From NCBI GenBank assembly GCA_030849065.1, contig JASAON010001568.1, positions 1 through 60,580 on the forward strand: a stretch of 60,580 nucleotides of DNA, given 5' to 3'. The position numbers were made by a program, and so were the translations under genes. The stretch's first letter is position 1, and the number at the start of each line of letters is the position of its first letter. Positions 43,015 through 54,500 of this stretch are shown here, in pieces. The notes below the pieces were generated by a model. The model did not search any database. It saw only the letters and a list, made by a program, of their open reading frames with translations, and was not told where the DNA came from. This DNA is from Jaenimonas drosophilae. Lineage: Eukaryota > Euglenozoa > Kinetoplastea > Trypanosomatida > Trypanosomatidae.

Positions 43015-44541
43015 TCACGTGCTTCCACCATCATGATCCAGCATCATGGGTACGTAAATGGAGGGCCACACATAGGATGAACCGGGCGGCGATGCATCGT
43101 GTTGCGCCAAGCGTGTCATGGCTGTTGCGAGCTCACGTGCGCTGCACGGTTCCGGCAGAGCCTCGTTAAGAAGTTGTGCCTCATCAACATAATCACGAAT
43201 GAGGCAGCGTTGCACCTCTACACGTTGTGAAAACACACGTTGAAGCTCCGCCACGTTGGCAGCAGAAAAACGTTGCGTGAGTATGTGGCGGGCAGGTGGG
43301 AGAACGCTGTTGCTCGGCACATGATCTATGCCAGCAACTTGAGTCCAGTGCGGATTGAGGCCGGAGTACTCACTACAACCATGAAGCACACTAGCATGAG
43401 GTGATGATGATGATGATGATGATGATCCGTCGACGTTTGTTGCGGATGATGATGGCGTTGGTGTTGCTGCGGCCACCAACTTGGCCACGCCATCGTGTTG
43501 CAGTTCTTGTACGGCCACGGCGGGGAAAAAATCCTCTGACGTAAGAGCGCTCGCGTAGAGCATGCTCGCGTGAATCTTGTGTGGCTCACTCTGCTCATTC
43601 AGCTCTGCACGCGCCAACGTATTCATTGCATCAACCAAACGTCCTGCGAGCCGTTGGCAGGCGTTGGTGATGTACTGCTCTACATTGGTTGCGTTGATGG
43701 TGCAGGTGGTGGAGGAGCTGATATCGGCAGACGTCTTGTTGTTGTTGTTGTTGTTTGATGGCTTCCATAGTGCCTCCACATCGGATGAATACGTGAAGGG
43801 GTCCACGAGCTCACGCAGAATGTTGTTGGGTGAGATGCCGCACACACGTTGCTTCATTTGCTCCAGACGTGCAAGGCGAGAGAGGAGGGAGTCCTCGGCA
43901 TTGCGACGAATGGTGAGTTGCAGCTGATCAATGTGATGATCGAGCTCCTCCATCGTCATTTCTTCAATTGCTGTAGAAGACGGAACAACACCACCATCGT
44001 GAGTTGTTGTTGTTGTTGTTGTTGCTGCATGAGGTGCTGCTGATGATGATGGTGGTAGTGCGTCCACCTCAACCGCAGATAGGGCGAGACGCGTGAGCTC
44101 CTGCACCGACATCGCTTCCGTTCGTGGAGGTGACGGAGATGATGATGATGTGGCCCCTGTTGCACGTGGTGATGATGTTGATGTGCTGCGACGTGTGCTT
44201 TGCATCCGCTTCGTAGATGCCGGAGTGGGAGATAATGCTGTTCCTTGTGTGCGAGCAGCAGCACCACGTATGCGCTCCTCTTTGGATCGCTCCACCGCTG
44301 CGGTGATGGCATGGCGCCGTTGGCTCATCTGCAACATGTGCTCGAGCTGCATCTCCAGCTGCTCCGCGTTGCTCTCCTCCTGCGCGATTTGATGCAGAAC
44401 ATCATCTACATCCTTTGCTGCACACGCCACCGCATCTGCATGAATGGCGGCGGAGAGCGCAACCAGTGAGAGCCGCTTAACATGGCCTTCCGCCGCAACA
44501 TCATCAACACCACGAGAGATGATGGCTGCCTCCATCAGCAC
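43015..44541 (-). CDS. Unknown coiled-coil protein, 508 residues
   Basis: I do not recognise this protein. Residues about 40-95 form a helix with heptad-like hydrophobic spacing (DVDDVLHQIAQEESNAEQLE and MQLEHMLQMSQRRH). A Ser/Thr/Ala-rich linker to about 185 follows. A second helical segment (about 185-240, MEEMTMEELDHHIDQLQL-type) contains paired acidic and Leu residues. The C-terminal 200 residues are mixed, with helical parts (ITNACQRLAGRLVDAMNTLA and VAELQRVFSQRVEVQRCLI) interrupted by Asn and Ser runs that come from trinucleotide repeats. No TM helix or signal peptide. The sequence is too regular in codon use to be spacer, and the gene has a normal start and stop. Confidence 0.65.
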   Translation of the reverse strand: MLMEAAIISRGVDDVAAEGHVKRLSLVALSAAIHADAVACAAKDVDDVLHQIAQEESNAEQLEMQLEHMLQMSQRRHAITAAVERSKEERIRGAAARTQGTALSPTPASTKRMQSTRRSTSTSSPRATGATSSSSPSPPRTEAMSVQELTRLALSAVEVDALPPSSSAAPHAATTTTTTTHDGGVVPSSTAIEEMTMEELDHHIDQLQLTIRRNAEDSLLSRLARLEQMKQRVCGISPNNILRELVDPFTYSSDVEALWKPSNNNNNNKTSADISSSTTCTINATNVEQYITNACQRLAGRLVDAMNTLARAELNEQSEPHKIHASMLYASALTSEDFFPAVAVQELQHDGVAKLVAAATPTPSSSATNVDGSSSSSSSSPHASVLHGCSEYSGLNPHWTQVAGIDHVPSNSVLPPARHILTQRFSAANVAELQRVFSQRVEVQRCLIRDYVDEAQLLNEALPEPCSARELATAMTRLAQHDASPPGSSYVWPSIYVPMMLDHDGGST

Positions 44542-44734
44542 AAGCGTGGAGCAACGAGTTGTGGTTGTGGTTCAAAGCCTACAACGAAAGAAAAGAAGAG
44601 AAGAAACTAACATTGATGTGCCACATCAACATCATCACCACCACTCTTCTTCATTATCGCGTGAGTACGCGTAGAGTAGGTGTGCTGATTGGTTTAGATT
44701 GACGGTTGGTGATGATGCATCATCATCATCATCA

Positions 44735-47700
44735 TCATGCATCCATCGATTTGTGGAGGAGATCAACCACATGTTGTGCCATCATTCGTGTTTGTGCGTG
44801 TGGGTGGAGCAGCGCCACCTCCTCCAACGCACGTGTTGCTTGAATCAACGCGTTGTTCGTGGAGGACGTCGTGGAGCTCTCACCGGTGTTGAGGTTGGCC
44901 AGCATCTCCGGTGCGCTTCCAACCATGGCGGAGAGGAGCTTCACACCTGATTGCTGCACCTCCACAGAGGCATGAAAGCGCGTGCATCCAATGGCGAAGG
45001 AGGCCAACGCGTGTTGGTCATCCATCGGCAGCTCACACAAGAGCGGCCGCATCTCTGCCGATGCGGATGATGAAGCTGATGATGTTGATGTTGGGTGCGT
45101 GCTGGTTGAGAGTTTTCCTGCCGCCATGGTGGCAACGAAGAGGATCTCCGCACTTTGAGCAGCAACTTCCACGCGATAGCGTAGTTGTTCTTGGTGCTGT
45201 TGTTGTTGTTGCCGAGCACAGGCTGCGTTGGCCACCTCCACAAGCAGTGGCAGATGTGTTTGCAGCCACAGCAGCAGCATCCGTGGAGGCACGTTCTGCG
45301 AACGAATAAAAGTCAACGTGTGCTGCATCACTTGCATTGCGTAGTGGTGTTTCACGAGGTCGCACTCATGCAACACATCCTCAGCAACAAAAATATCATC
45401 GTTGTTGTTGTTGTTGTTGTTGTTGTGTTGCTCATCGGTTGTATACCTTGACGTCTTGCCACCATCATCATTACCCTCTTGTGTTCCACCTCGCCAACAC
45501 TCCGACAACTTCTTCACGGGAGTGAGTGCGATGCTCTCGTAGCAGCTCCACATGGAGCTCAACGTGTTGGTTGGCATGGAAGAAAGAGCGAAGAGAGAGA
45601 GCGCTTCAGCGACGGAGATGGCCAACTTGCGTGTGTTCTCGTCATTATCCCCACCAACAATGTTGTTGTTGTTTTTTGTTGGTGATGAATCATCGTGCAT
45701 CAGCCACGGAACAACAATTGTCTCGACCATCTCTGAAATGTGTGGGGCCATGGAAGATGTGTGCTGCAGCACCGCCATCGCTCGCACCTCTTCTTCCACG
45801 TGCTCATCACCACGCTGCCAACGAAGTGTGTGCTGCGCGCGTGAGATGTACGCACACACACCAAAGATAATCATGCGCGAACGTAACAACAACAACGTGG
45901 GTGAAGATGGGATCTCCGCATTCGCCACCGTTGTTGTTTGCTGAAGTTGGCCAAAGAAGGCACGCGCACTAAATCGCGTAGCAACGTCGAGCATCAGCCG
46001 CTGCACCTCCACGTGACGTGTGCAGAAGTTGGCGTAGTCCTCGTGGAGCAACACCAACCACAACACCTCCCACACATGTGCAAGTGATGCTGGCACAGCA
46101 TTATCATCTGAATCCATCATCATCATGGAGCTGTTGCATGCACGAAGCATCAGCCACGGCAAAAGTGCGGTGAAGAGAAGGTGAAGGTTGGCACCACCAT
46201 CACCATCATCCTCTTGATTTGTGCCAAGAGTACGAAGTTGCTGCAGGTAGGACGATGATGATGATGATGATGTTGGTGTTGTCGTTGCTGTTGCGCTATC
46301 TTCATCTTGGATTCCTTGAAGAAGCTCCGTATTGATGGCCTCCGCCAGCGGATTGCGCGCACACTCCACGGCGGAGATGATGGCGCAGAGGTGCGAGACG
46401 TACTTGGCACACCACTGCCGCGACGACTCATCTTCCAAAGTTGGCGAGCGCAACCAACGCATCAACGGCGTTGTGTGCGCCACAGACCATTGCTGAATAT
46501 CATTGGCCCACGCGCGGCAGCACACATCGATCAAGCGATGGAGCTTCTCCGTCTTGAGCTCCGTGCGCTGTTCTGCATCTCCTGCCTCTGCAGCATCTGG
46601 TGATGATGATGATGCTGATGTGCTCGGTGGTGGTGGTGTGTGTGCGTCCATCGCCTCGGTGGAGTACAGCATCGCATAGCTCAGCACATCTCCAGGATTA
46701 GTTGGCGTTGGTCGCGCCGCAATCATCTTTTGTGTGCCCTCCGACGAAGTGATGGCAGATGTTGGTGATGATGTTGCCGCTGCTTGAACGACGTCCAAAC
46801 ACACGCGTAGGAGCAACAACACAACCTCCACATCATCTGTATGTGCGCGCATCACTGCCGTGAGTGCATCTTGTGCGCCAGCTTGCCGTCGTCCAGTTGG
46901 ATCTCGTTGCAAAAACACGTGCACGAGTGGCAGCACCACATCTTCTGGCATAACCTTGGCGAAGAGTGAAGCACTCGTGAGACGGATGCAGAGCTCCTCA
47001 TCATTCATGTGCATCATCAGCTGCTCCGCCAACAGCCGCAACATCTCGCGATAGGCAGCACCAGGCACAGCCGGCCGCCAAGATGATGATGTATCATCAT
47101 CATCAGCAACAACATCATCCTCATCAGCAGCAGTGCGGAGAGAGGGTAGGCCAGCGAGTACGTCGAGCGCATTGCGTCGCGTGTGTGTGTTGCTGTGTTG
47201 CAACAAGCGCATGATGGATGGGATCATCATGTGCGGGCGTTGTGCGATGGCCTCCATCATCAACGGCGCGACGCAGTGCGAGGCACCATCGCGGCTCTCA
47301 GTGAGGATCGCAAGGAGCTGCTCCGATGCATCAACCGCAAACTGGCCAACAAGACTGTTCTTGGTGTTGGTGTTGTGTGCTCCTCCATCTGCCATGGAGA
47401 GGATGAGGCTACTCAGTGATGATGCAAGCCGCAACACCTGCTCATCACGGAAGCGTAGTGCTCGATGTGCCACGATGGAGTGAATCTGTTGCGTCAAGCG
47501 AGCATCGGCCTGCCACAGCTGCGCTTGCATCTGTGGCAGCGGGGCGGAGGAGATGGAGGTGATGAGCGCAGACATCAACGCGTTGGTGGCCACCAACACA
47601 TCATGTGGGCTCTCCGCAGATTCCAGTGCGGGAACATGCACCAAGCACGAGGCAATGTGCGTGAGTACCTCCACATGATTGTGCAGCAACACATGTTGTG

Positions 47701-49045
47701 TAAGGCTTGCCATACCAAGACCTCCATGGACGGCAATCCACGCGTGGCACAAACTCTGCAACGTCAGCGCCAGACGTAGTGTGCCAGCCCACAATACATC
47801 GCTCAGTGCACGGAAGTCGGTTGAGGCATCACCAAATCGTTGTTTTGCCGCGTGTTGCGCGCACAGCAGCTCCTCCTGCCGATGCATGTGAGCGCTGAAG
47901 ATGATCTCCATCTCACGTCGCAGCATGCGCAACATTGCTTGAGCTCGCTTCACATCCGCGGCAGAAACGTGCGGACGCAACACATTCATCTCACTGCCAT
48001 CACGACGACGCTCTGCCACAACTCCACCATCAGCACCATTATCCTGGTGTACGTGCATCATCGCCATCACCTCTTCCTCTAACCACGTACATGCACGTAC
48101 GAGCGCACACTTCAGCAACGATAGCTTAGGCCACATCAGCTGCGGCACCTCCAAATCCAGCACACGCATCGTCGTCGTGGAGCTCTCCGCGGCGCTGTAC
48201 GTTACTAGAATATCGCAGCACAACCAATAAAAACTGTGAATGATGAAATTGTTGGCCTCCATCTGCAAACGTGTGGGCGGACGACGTTGTTGTTGTTGTT
48301 GGGGTGAGGATGAGCTCACGACATCATCTTCACCTCCAGCTCGTGAAGAGATGGATGCAAGTGGGGCCACATCCGAGATGATGTGCTCGAGCCACGCACG
48401 CCCCAACGCACTCAGCTCGGCAAACATGCTCGACGGCCGTTCATGGCCGCGCATGTTTGCCACAACAACCGCGCGAAGTGTGCTGCCGCAGAGAAGAAGA
48501 AACCCAAGTTGCACTCGAGGACTAAATCTAACATGATGTGCCAACACCATCTCATCCTCCTTCACGGATCCATCACCACGTGTGAGGTACGACGCGAGCT
48601 GCATCATGGCGGAGCTCCACGCATCGGTGCAACACGGGCGATCATTTCCTTCGCCAAAGTTGGTGGCGGGGTCCGTCAACGCACGTTGCGAGAGGTACAC
48701 GAGCACCTCGAGAGATCCATGTTTGAGAACGGCCTCGAGACACATGCGATGCATGACTGCCTCGCACCCACGCACACGCACCGAAGTTGGTGATGAAGAA
48801 GATGATGATGATAATGCTGCTGTTGTTGTTGTTGTTGCGGATGCCGCAACACCTCCTTCAATCTTCATGGGTTGTGTGCCGCTATGGATGGCCAGCATCA
48901 GCGCACGAAATGCTTGGCTAATGCCATAATCGCTCATCAAATCTTCGGAGGTGACGTGAGCTCGCAATAAGCGCTCCAGCGCTGCATCGTAGATGATGCC
49001 AAGGCGTAGCGCTGCATCTCCATCGTGAAGAAGCACAGATTGCAT
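44735..49045 (-). CDS. Large alpha-helical (HEAT/ARM-like) repeat protein
   Basis: From the ATG at 49045 the protein has 1436 residues; the 34 in-frame codons upstream are hydrophobic leader sequence. It consists almost wholly of antiparallel helix pairs with HEAT/armadillo-like spacing, for example MIPSIMRLLQHSNTHTRRN then ALDVLAGLPSL; CIRLTSASLFAKVMPEDVV then LPLVHVFLQRDPTGRRQAG; and AMQVMQHTLTFIRSQNV. Disordered Ser/Thr/Asp/Asn inserts encoded by trinucleotide repeats interrupt the solenoid (around 640, 870, 960, 1200 and 1255). Such solenoids scaffold other proteins, as in importins, proteasome chaperones and phosphatase subunits; nothing visible chooses between these. No TM helix or signal peptide. 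Confidence 0.75.
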   Translation of the reverse strand: MQSVLLHDGDAALRLGIIYDAALERLLRAHVTSEDLMSDYGISQAFRALMLAIHSGTQPMKIEGGVAASATTTTTAALSSSSSSSPTSVRVRGCEAVMHRMCLEAVLKHGSLEVLVYLSQRALTDPATNFGEGNDRPCCTDAWSSAMMQLASYLTRGDGSVKEDEMVLAHHVRFSPRVQLGFLLLCGSTLRAVVVANMRGHERPSSMFAELSALGRAWLEHIISDVAPLASISSRAGGEDDVVSSSSPQQQQQRRPPTRLQMEANNFIIHSFYWLCCDILVTYSAAESSTTTMRVLDLEVPQLMWPKLSLLKCALVRACTWLEEEVMAMMHVHQDNGADGGVVAERRRDGSEMNVLRPHVSAADVKRAQAMLRMLRREMEIIFSAHMHRQEELLCAQHAAKQRFGDASTDFRALSDVLWAGTLRLALTLQSLCHAWIAVHGGLGMASLTQHVLLHNHVEVLTHIASCLVHVPALESAESPHDVLVATNALMSALITSISSAPLPQMQAQLWQADARLTQQIHSIVAHRALRFRDEQVLRLASSLSSLILSMADGGAHNTNTKNSLVGQFAVDASEQLLAILTESRDGASHCVAPLMMEAIAQRPHMMIPSIMRLLQHSNTHTRRNALDVLAGLPSLRTAADEDDVVADDDDTSSSWRPAVPGAAYREMLRLLAEQLMMHMNDEELCIRLTSASLFAKVMPEDVVLPLVHVFLQRDPTGRRQAGAQDALTAVMRAHTDDVEVVLLLLRVCLDVVQAAATSSPTSAITSSEGTQKMIAARPTPTNPGDVLSYAMLYSTEAMDAHTPPPPSTSASSSSPDAAEAGDAEQRTELKTEKLHRLIDVCCRAWANDIQQWSVAHTTPLMRWLRSPTLEDESSRQWCAKYVSHLCAIISAVECARNPLAEAINTELLQGIQDEDSATATTTPTSSSSSSSYLQQLRTLGTNQEDDGDGGANLHLLFTALLPWLMLRACNSSMMMMDSDDNAVPASLAHVWEVLWLVLLHEDYANFCTRHVEVQRLMLDVATRFSARAFFGQLQQTTTVANAEIPSSPTLLLLRSRMIIFGVCAYISRAQHTLRWQRGDEHVEEEVRAMAVLQHTSSMAPHISEMVETIVVPWLMHDDSSPTKNNNNIVGGDNDENTRKLAISVAEALSLFALSSMPTNTLSSMWSCYESIALTPVKKLSECWRGGTQEGNDDGGKTSRYTTDEQHNNNNNNNNDDIFVAEDVLHECDLVKHHYAMQVMQHTLTFIRSQNVPPRMLLLWLQTHLPLLVEVANAACARQQQQQHQEQLRYRVEVAAQSAEILFVATMAAGKLSTSTHPTSTSSASSSASAEMRPLLCELPMDDQHALASFAIGCTRFHASVEVQQSGVKLLSAMVGSAPEMLANLNTGESSTTSSTNNALIQATRALEEVALLHPHAQTRMMAQHVVDLLHKSMDA
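45401..45426. repeat. In-frame (GTT)n repeat coding an Asn run
   Basis: About eight GTT triplets on the plus strand read AAC codons in the helical-repeat gene and give eight or so consecutive Asn residues. Confidence 0.9.
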
Positions 49046-49303
49046 CCCTACTTTACACAGTGAAACAACAACAAAAGAAGTGAGATTAAGAAAAAAGAGA
49101 AGAGATGATGATTGGTATGCCGCCCCACACATGGATCGCGACAACAATGCACATCATTCATCATTTTGGATGGATGTGTGCAGCCACAGCATGAGTATCT
49201 TGTTGATGTACGTTGTACGTAGATGAGATGGAGGAGAAGAGGGGGCCTAGCAGCAGCCACAAGTGTAGTTCATGGATGAAGGAGATGAAAGGGGATGGGA
49301 TGA

Positions 49304-49402
49304 CTCCCAAAAAAGAAAACAGAAAAAAAGTGGGCACAAATATTTCATGAAGATTGTATATGGATAACGAACAAAGAAAAAAGAAAAAAGAAAAAAAAAC
49401 GT
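49304..49402 (-). promoter_or_regulatory. Predicted polypyrimidine tract and trans-splice acceptor of the helical-repeat gene
   Basis: On the transcribed strand two T-rich tracts (complements of 49372-49399 and about 49307-49328) are followed by the first AG at 49305-49304. Trans-splicing there would give a 5' UTR of about 259 nt before the ATG at 49045. This is the clearest tract of its kind in the window. Confidence 0.5.
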
Positions 49403-49987
49403 CATTTGAACGTACACGGTTAACGTGTCGTGGGAGATTGTTGCGCCATGTACGTCCGTGCACACACAACAACAACAACAGCGACGTACTACCAGAAAAT
49501 GGGCAGGGGAAGATGGGCGTGGAAGGTACGCGCACACAATCCTCTGGAGCTCATCTCCAGCAAAGGAGAAGAAGCACCGGGTGCGGATGCAGAGCGCCGA
49601 GCAAATATCATCTGTGCTTGTTTCTTTGATGAATTCCTCACGCCACTGCATTGCACGCACTATTGAAGATAGAAAAAAAAGAAGTTGGTTGCATGGATGT
49701 GGCTGATACGTCACAGAAAAATGCGGAGAAGGAAGATGAACGAGTGGCTCAGAATTGCTGAATTCACCGACCGACACCACAAGCATCATCCCTTCACAAC
49801 ACATCTGTTGCAACGTACACATTCATCCTTATCAAGCAACGCTACACGTATCATGATGATTCTTCTTAATCCGCGTGGTGGTTGTGTGTTGTGTTCGTGC
49901 ATGTCTGCGTGTGTTGTGCGAGTGCGGGCCAATAATCAGTTGAGTGTTGATGAGCAAGCGAGAGGTGTACGAGCATTGCTGCAACGG

Positions 49988-50056
49988 CAACACGAAACCT
50001 CAGTGTACCTAGAGGACGATGTGCTGAGATCATCGTCATCCCATCATCACGTGTTG
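49988..50056 (-). ncRNA. Weak C/D-box snoRNA-like element
   Basis: Read on the transcribed strand, a terminal stem CAACAC/GTGTTG (50056-50051 with 49993-49988) encloses a C-box-like GTGATGA (50050-50044) directly next to the stem and a D-box-like CTGA (50003-50000). The D side is six bases from the stem, more than usual, and C'/D' boxes are not clear. It lies in the gene-free interval, where kinetoplastid snoRNAs could sit. Low confidence. Confidence 0.15.
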
Positions 50057-51581
50057 CATGCGCATGCAAAGAAGCCTACAACCACAACGGTGAAACACAA
50101 CAACATCAACAACAACAGCAAAAAAAACATAATCAGAAACAGAAACCCCATACCTCTCACCTACTCCGCAAACTCAGCATTAACCCGCGCATCGATGTGA
50201 TGATGGAGGAGTAGAGAGGATGGCCAAAAAAAAAAGGATGAAGTGAGTGTACGCACACACACACAACACACAAAAACAAGAGGATGAAGAGCTGGGGCAT
50301 ACCAACAACATGAGCCAGCACATCGACTACAGATGGTGAGGGAGAACAGAAGATAGAAGTAATGAAAGCAGAAGAGAGCACATAACATGACGCCGAAGGA
50401 ACAACAACAACAAAAAACAACACCAACAACAACACGAACGCTCATCTCCTCGCGCATACACGCTCGACCAAACAACAACAACCGCAACACGAGGAAAATA
50501 GAGGAAGAAAATGATGGAGCTGCTGCAAGCGTCCTCGCTGCGCGTTGTGTGTTGTGTGAAGGCTGATGAATCAAGATAGAAGGAGATGGGTGGGGAGGAG
50601 GCGCAACAACACACATCACAATTGCACGAAGAAAAAAAGAATCTGAGGGGGAGCAGATGATGATGATGAAAAAAATGATGCGGAGGAAACACAATGAGTG
50701 TAGATACTTCAGCTTTAATTCATCAAGGTACGTTTTTTTCTTTCTTTTTCCGTGCAATGTCATAACCTCATACAACCCTCACAGCCTCGTCGTTGTTGGC
50801 ACACACACTAAGTAGGTGTGAAAGGGAGGGGAAGGAGAAGGTGGAGGTGCCTCACGGGCATTGATGGTTGGGGGGGGGCAAGAAGGAACAACAACAACAA
50901 CAACAAAAAACGAAACAAAAAAGAGGACGTCGTTATGTGTACAGGGTCGTTGCGCGCAACTCCCTCGAGCAACAAACAAACAACAAACAACAACTTTTCA
51001 AAACCATCACGTATAAATCCGAAGGCTCCGTCGTCATGAGTGCGAAACGTTGATAATTAATGATGTGGTGTTGCAGTACATACATACGTCTTATCTGACC
51101 CGCCAACACAAACATCATCATTTACACTTACTCTCCCTCTCTCTTCACGTTCATCATCTTCTCTTGGCCTTTATATCATTCACTACCCCAATCTCTACGT
51201 GGATTCTCTTCCGCGTGCCAACACTCACATTATGCATGCATCACCAACAAACACAAAAACTGAAGAGAAAACAAACAAAACAAAAAAGCAGTGAAGTATG
51301 TGCTCTTCCTCTTCTTTCCCAACTCCACAGACTGAGTCAATGTGGTACGTGCGTGTGCGTGCTCGTGTGCGTGTGGGGGGGGGAGGCATGCAAGTGTACC
51401 AGTACGTGTCCCTCCTCCTCCACGTACACGCACATCGTTATCGTCGTGGTTGAAACGTTTGCGTTGATCGGCATGAGCCCAGATGATGAGCATCTGACAC
51501 CAACAGCAACCACAACGATGCACACTTACACACATACATACACGCACAAAAAGATTCATAAGTGAGCGATCTCTTCGCCTC

Positions 51582-54500
51582 CTACTCTGGCCGCTCGAGC
51601 GCAGCCACGTTGAGTGGCCGACGATCATTCGGGAACAGCTTCGCATCGAGCTGTACCAGTTGCTCAAAGAATCCCTTGTTGGGGAGGATGGCGGGCCTTC
51701 CCTTCTTCGCAAGGAGGTAGGCATCATCCAAACGCATGTGTTTTTGTATCATGAGATAGCCAATCACCGTTGTGGCGGAACGTGAGAGGCCCGCGAAGCA
51801 GTGTACGAGGCAACCAACACCACGTCGATGGCTCTCATCAATGAATTCCACGGCTTCTTGCAAGGAGGAGAGGATGTCAGCCCCGGGAATGTCATCCACG
51901 ACAATCACACGATGTTTGCCGCCCTTGGGAGGCACAGGGGTGAGCTGCCGGCCAACCGTGAGGAGGTACTGAATACCTAAGCGCTCATACACCATCTGAG
52001 ATTGTGCGGAGCGCAGGCTGCCACAGAAGAGGTTGGCCACAATCTCATCCGGATAAATCTTGTTCCAGTTGACGGTGACGTTGGGCAATTTGGTGGCCAA
52101 GCGCTGATGTTCGTAGTGGCGATAGATGGAGGGCTCGTTATCGAGAGCGATGGTGAGGGATGCAAATCTGCGCAGCTGCTCCACGCTCGGAAAGGTGGTT
52201 AAATGATCATTGGCGGCGAGGTAAATGACGTTGAGACGCGGTGAGTTGCTCGTGCCGCAACTATCGCCGTTGCTGTTGCTGGTGCCGGTGTATTCATCAC
52301 TGAAATTGTGCGTTGGTGTCATGAGGAACTCCGCATTACTCTCCTCGGTTGTTGTTCCTTTTGGGTTGCCACCGGCCTCGCTCATGATGGATTCATGCAG
52401 GTTGCTTGTGTTGGTGAGGCGTGTGCGTGTTGGTGGGGCCATGATCTCCAGCATGGCCGAGGGCACCGTCGTGAAGTCGTTGTAGTCGAGGGAGATGATC
52501 TCCAGATGCACCAAAAACGAAAAGGTGGCTGGCAAGTCGGTGAGGAGGTTGTGGCTCGCGTCAAGGTTTTCCAGGTCGCGGAGGTTCCCCAAGCTGTCGG
52601 GGAGCTCGTGGAGTTGGTTGTAGGATACGGTGAGCTTGCGTAGATACACCAAGAAGCTGAGCTCACTCGGAAGCTCCGTCAGCATGTTTTGCGAGAGGTC
52701 CAGCACCACAACGTGTAGCAGAGGCGGGTTATACACCTCCATCGGCACCTCCTCAAAGCCAAAGCTGTACAGCAATAGCTCGGAGCTGAAGGACTCTCGG
52801 CAACGTTCCAGCTCCTGCTGCCACGTAACTTGATCGAGGTCCTCCGCCTTTGGCAGCACCGTCTTCTTGGCTGGTTTTGCCAACTTCTTGTTGGAGTTGT
52901 CATCGCAGGTGCCGCTGGAGAGGCCGTTGAATGCCGTTAAGCTGCTGAAGGCCTTGAGGTTGGTGGCACTACGACCATCAATGGTGGAGATGCTGCTATC
53001 TGCCTCATCGAGCTGCACAAAATTAATATCGCTGCGCACTTTGCTGATGCTTGGTGAGGTGCTACGCGTTACGGGGGAGCGGGTGGCGTCATGGGCGTAC
53101 AAGGTGCGTGATGGGAGGTTGGCCTTCATCTCAATCAGCTCCAACACATGCACATCCTGGAATTGTGAAGGAACAACCAACTTGGCACACTTACTGCCAT
53201 CGCGATGGTGCTCCACGGTGCGGATGATGTAGGCATCGAGGTGGTGGCCCTCGGCATGATGATCAACCAAGGCACACTTGCCACACTTAATCATATCACA
53301 ACAGGTTGGGCACTGATAGAAGACAATGACGATGCTCATGTGGCACACAACACACTCCAGCTTTCCACGGTACTTGAAGCTCACGCAGGGCACCACCGCT
53401 GGAGGCCCATCCATCATCGCATCGAGCGTCGTGCTAATCATGTGGCTCTCCGCAAACGGATCTTGGCCAATAACATCGAGCATGCGATGCTCCTCCACAA
53501 CTTGTGGGATGAGCACCTCCTCAATTTCTGATGGAGAGGCGGGCAAGTCGCTCACCCCAATCTCTTCCACGATGCCATCCTCCGAGTGCAAAAAGGGGCT
53601 ACGCAACAACCGTCGGGCATCCACTTTGCGCGTCAGCGCATCGGTGATGAAGTCAATGAGAGTTGGCGGCAGCGAGAGCTCACGTGAGTTTTCCGCCACC
53701 GTTGATATAATCTCCTGCGGATTGATGGGTGCGTAACCTGGCGCACACTCTAGCTGGCGCCACAAGGTGCGTGAGAGTGAGGGAACGATGGTGGCGGCAA
53801 GTAGGCCAACGCAGAAGATATCCACGTGCACGCCATTAATGCGTGGTCTTCCCTCCGTGATGCGCGCGGGGAGGGAGAAGATGGGCTTGCCAACATCTAC
53901 GCTGTGCTTAATCTCATCCACGGAGAGGAAGGCGGGTCCAAAGTCGGCGAGCTTGTACGTCTGTGTTTCATCACAAAAGAAGATGTTGCTGGGGCTGACG
54001 GAGAGGTGGGCGATGCCGTTATCGTGGAGCACCGCCAAACCGCAGAGGACGCAACGTAGTAGATGTTGCAATGTTTGCGCACATGGGAGAGCCACGTGCA
54101 TTTCATTGCTCATGTTCTTGTGTGCAGCATCGGTGGAGGTGGAGGTTGAGGCAATCGGTGGCATCTCACGCAGACTTCCTCCGCGGAAGTGCTCCACCAC
54201 CACACCACACCCGTCCTTCCCCACATCAAAGATATCCAGCATACTTGCAAGATAGGGGCTACGCAACTTTTGGCACACAACGAGCTGCCGACGCTTTTCT
54301 TTCCGTGCACGGTCACTATGGAGCTCCTCAAAGCGACGAAGAATAGATCGGGTGAGCACCTTATACACCACCGGGCCGTTGTGGCCGCGTGAGCTCGCAA
54401 GGAATGTATCACACCACCGCCCACTTCCAATGAGATGCTTGAGGAAGTAGCCGTTGATGGGTGTACGTCGCGAGTAGAAGGAGCTCGTGCGGTTGTTGGC

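Larger units (their letters stand above)
49046..51581. other. 2.5-kb interval without a convincing gene
   Basis: The longest gap between recognised genes here. Frames of 171-204 codons on both strands are dominated by Cys/Phe/His/Ser runs and microsatellite translation. The most coding-like is a minus-strand segment ending about 49400 and starting at an ATG at 49651 (MQWREEFIKETSTDDICSAL), which then runs into the polypyrimidine tract, so I do not annotate it as a gene. Purine tracts on the plus strand at about 49310-49400, 50225-50240, 50625-50640 and 50880-50930 read as polypyrimidine tracts on the transcribed strand. Confidence 0.5.

Noticed and set aside
49685..50200. Plus-strand frame of 171 codons in the gene-free interval
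   Set aside because: Its second half is Asn/Lys/His repeat translation and the first half lacks family resemblance; wrong strand for this unit.
50161..50775. Minus-strand frame of 204 codons rich in Cys, Phe and Leu
   Set aside because: It translates polypyrimidine DNA, as expected for trans-splicing signals, rather than a folded protein.
51050..51565. Plus-strand frame of 171 codons
   Set aside because: Composed of His/Thr/Lys/Cys low-complexity translation of microsatellites and opposite to the direction of all genes.
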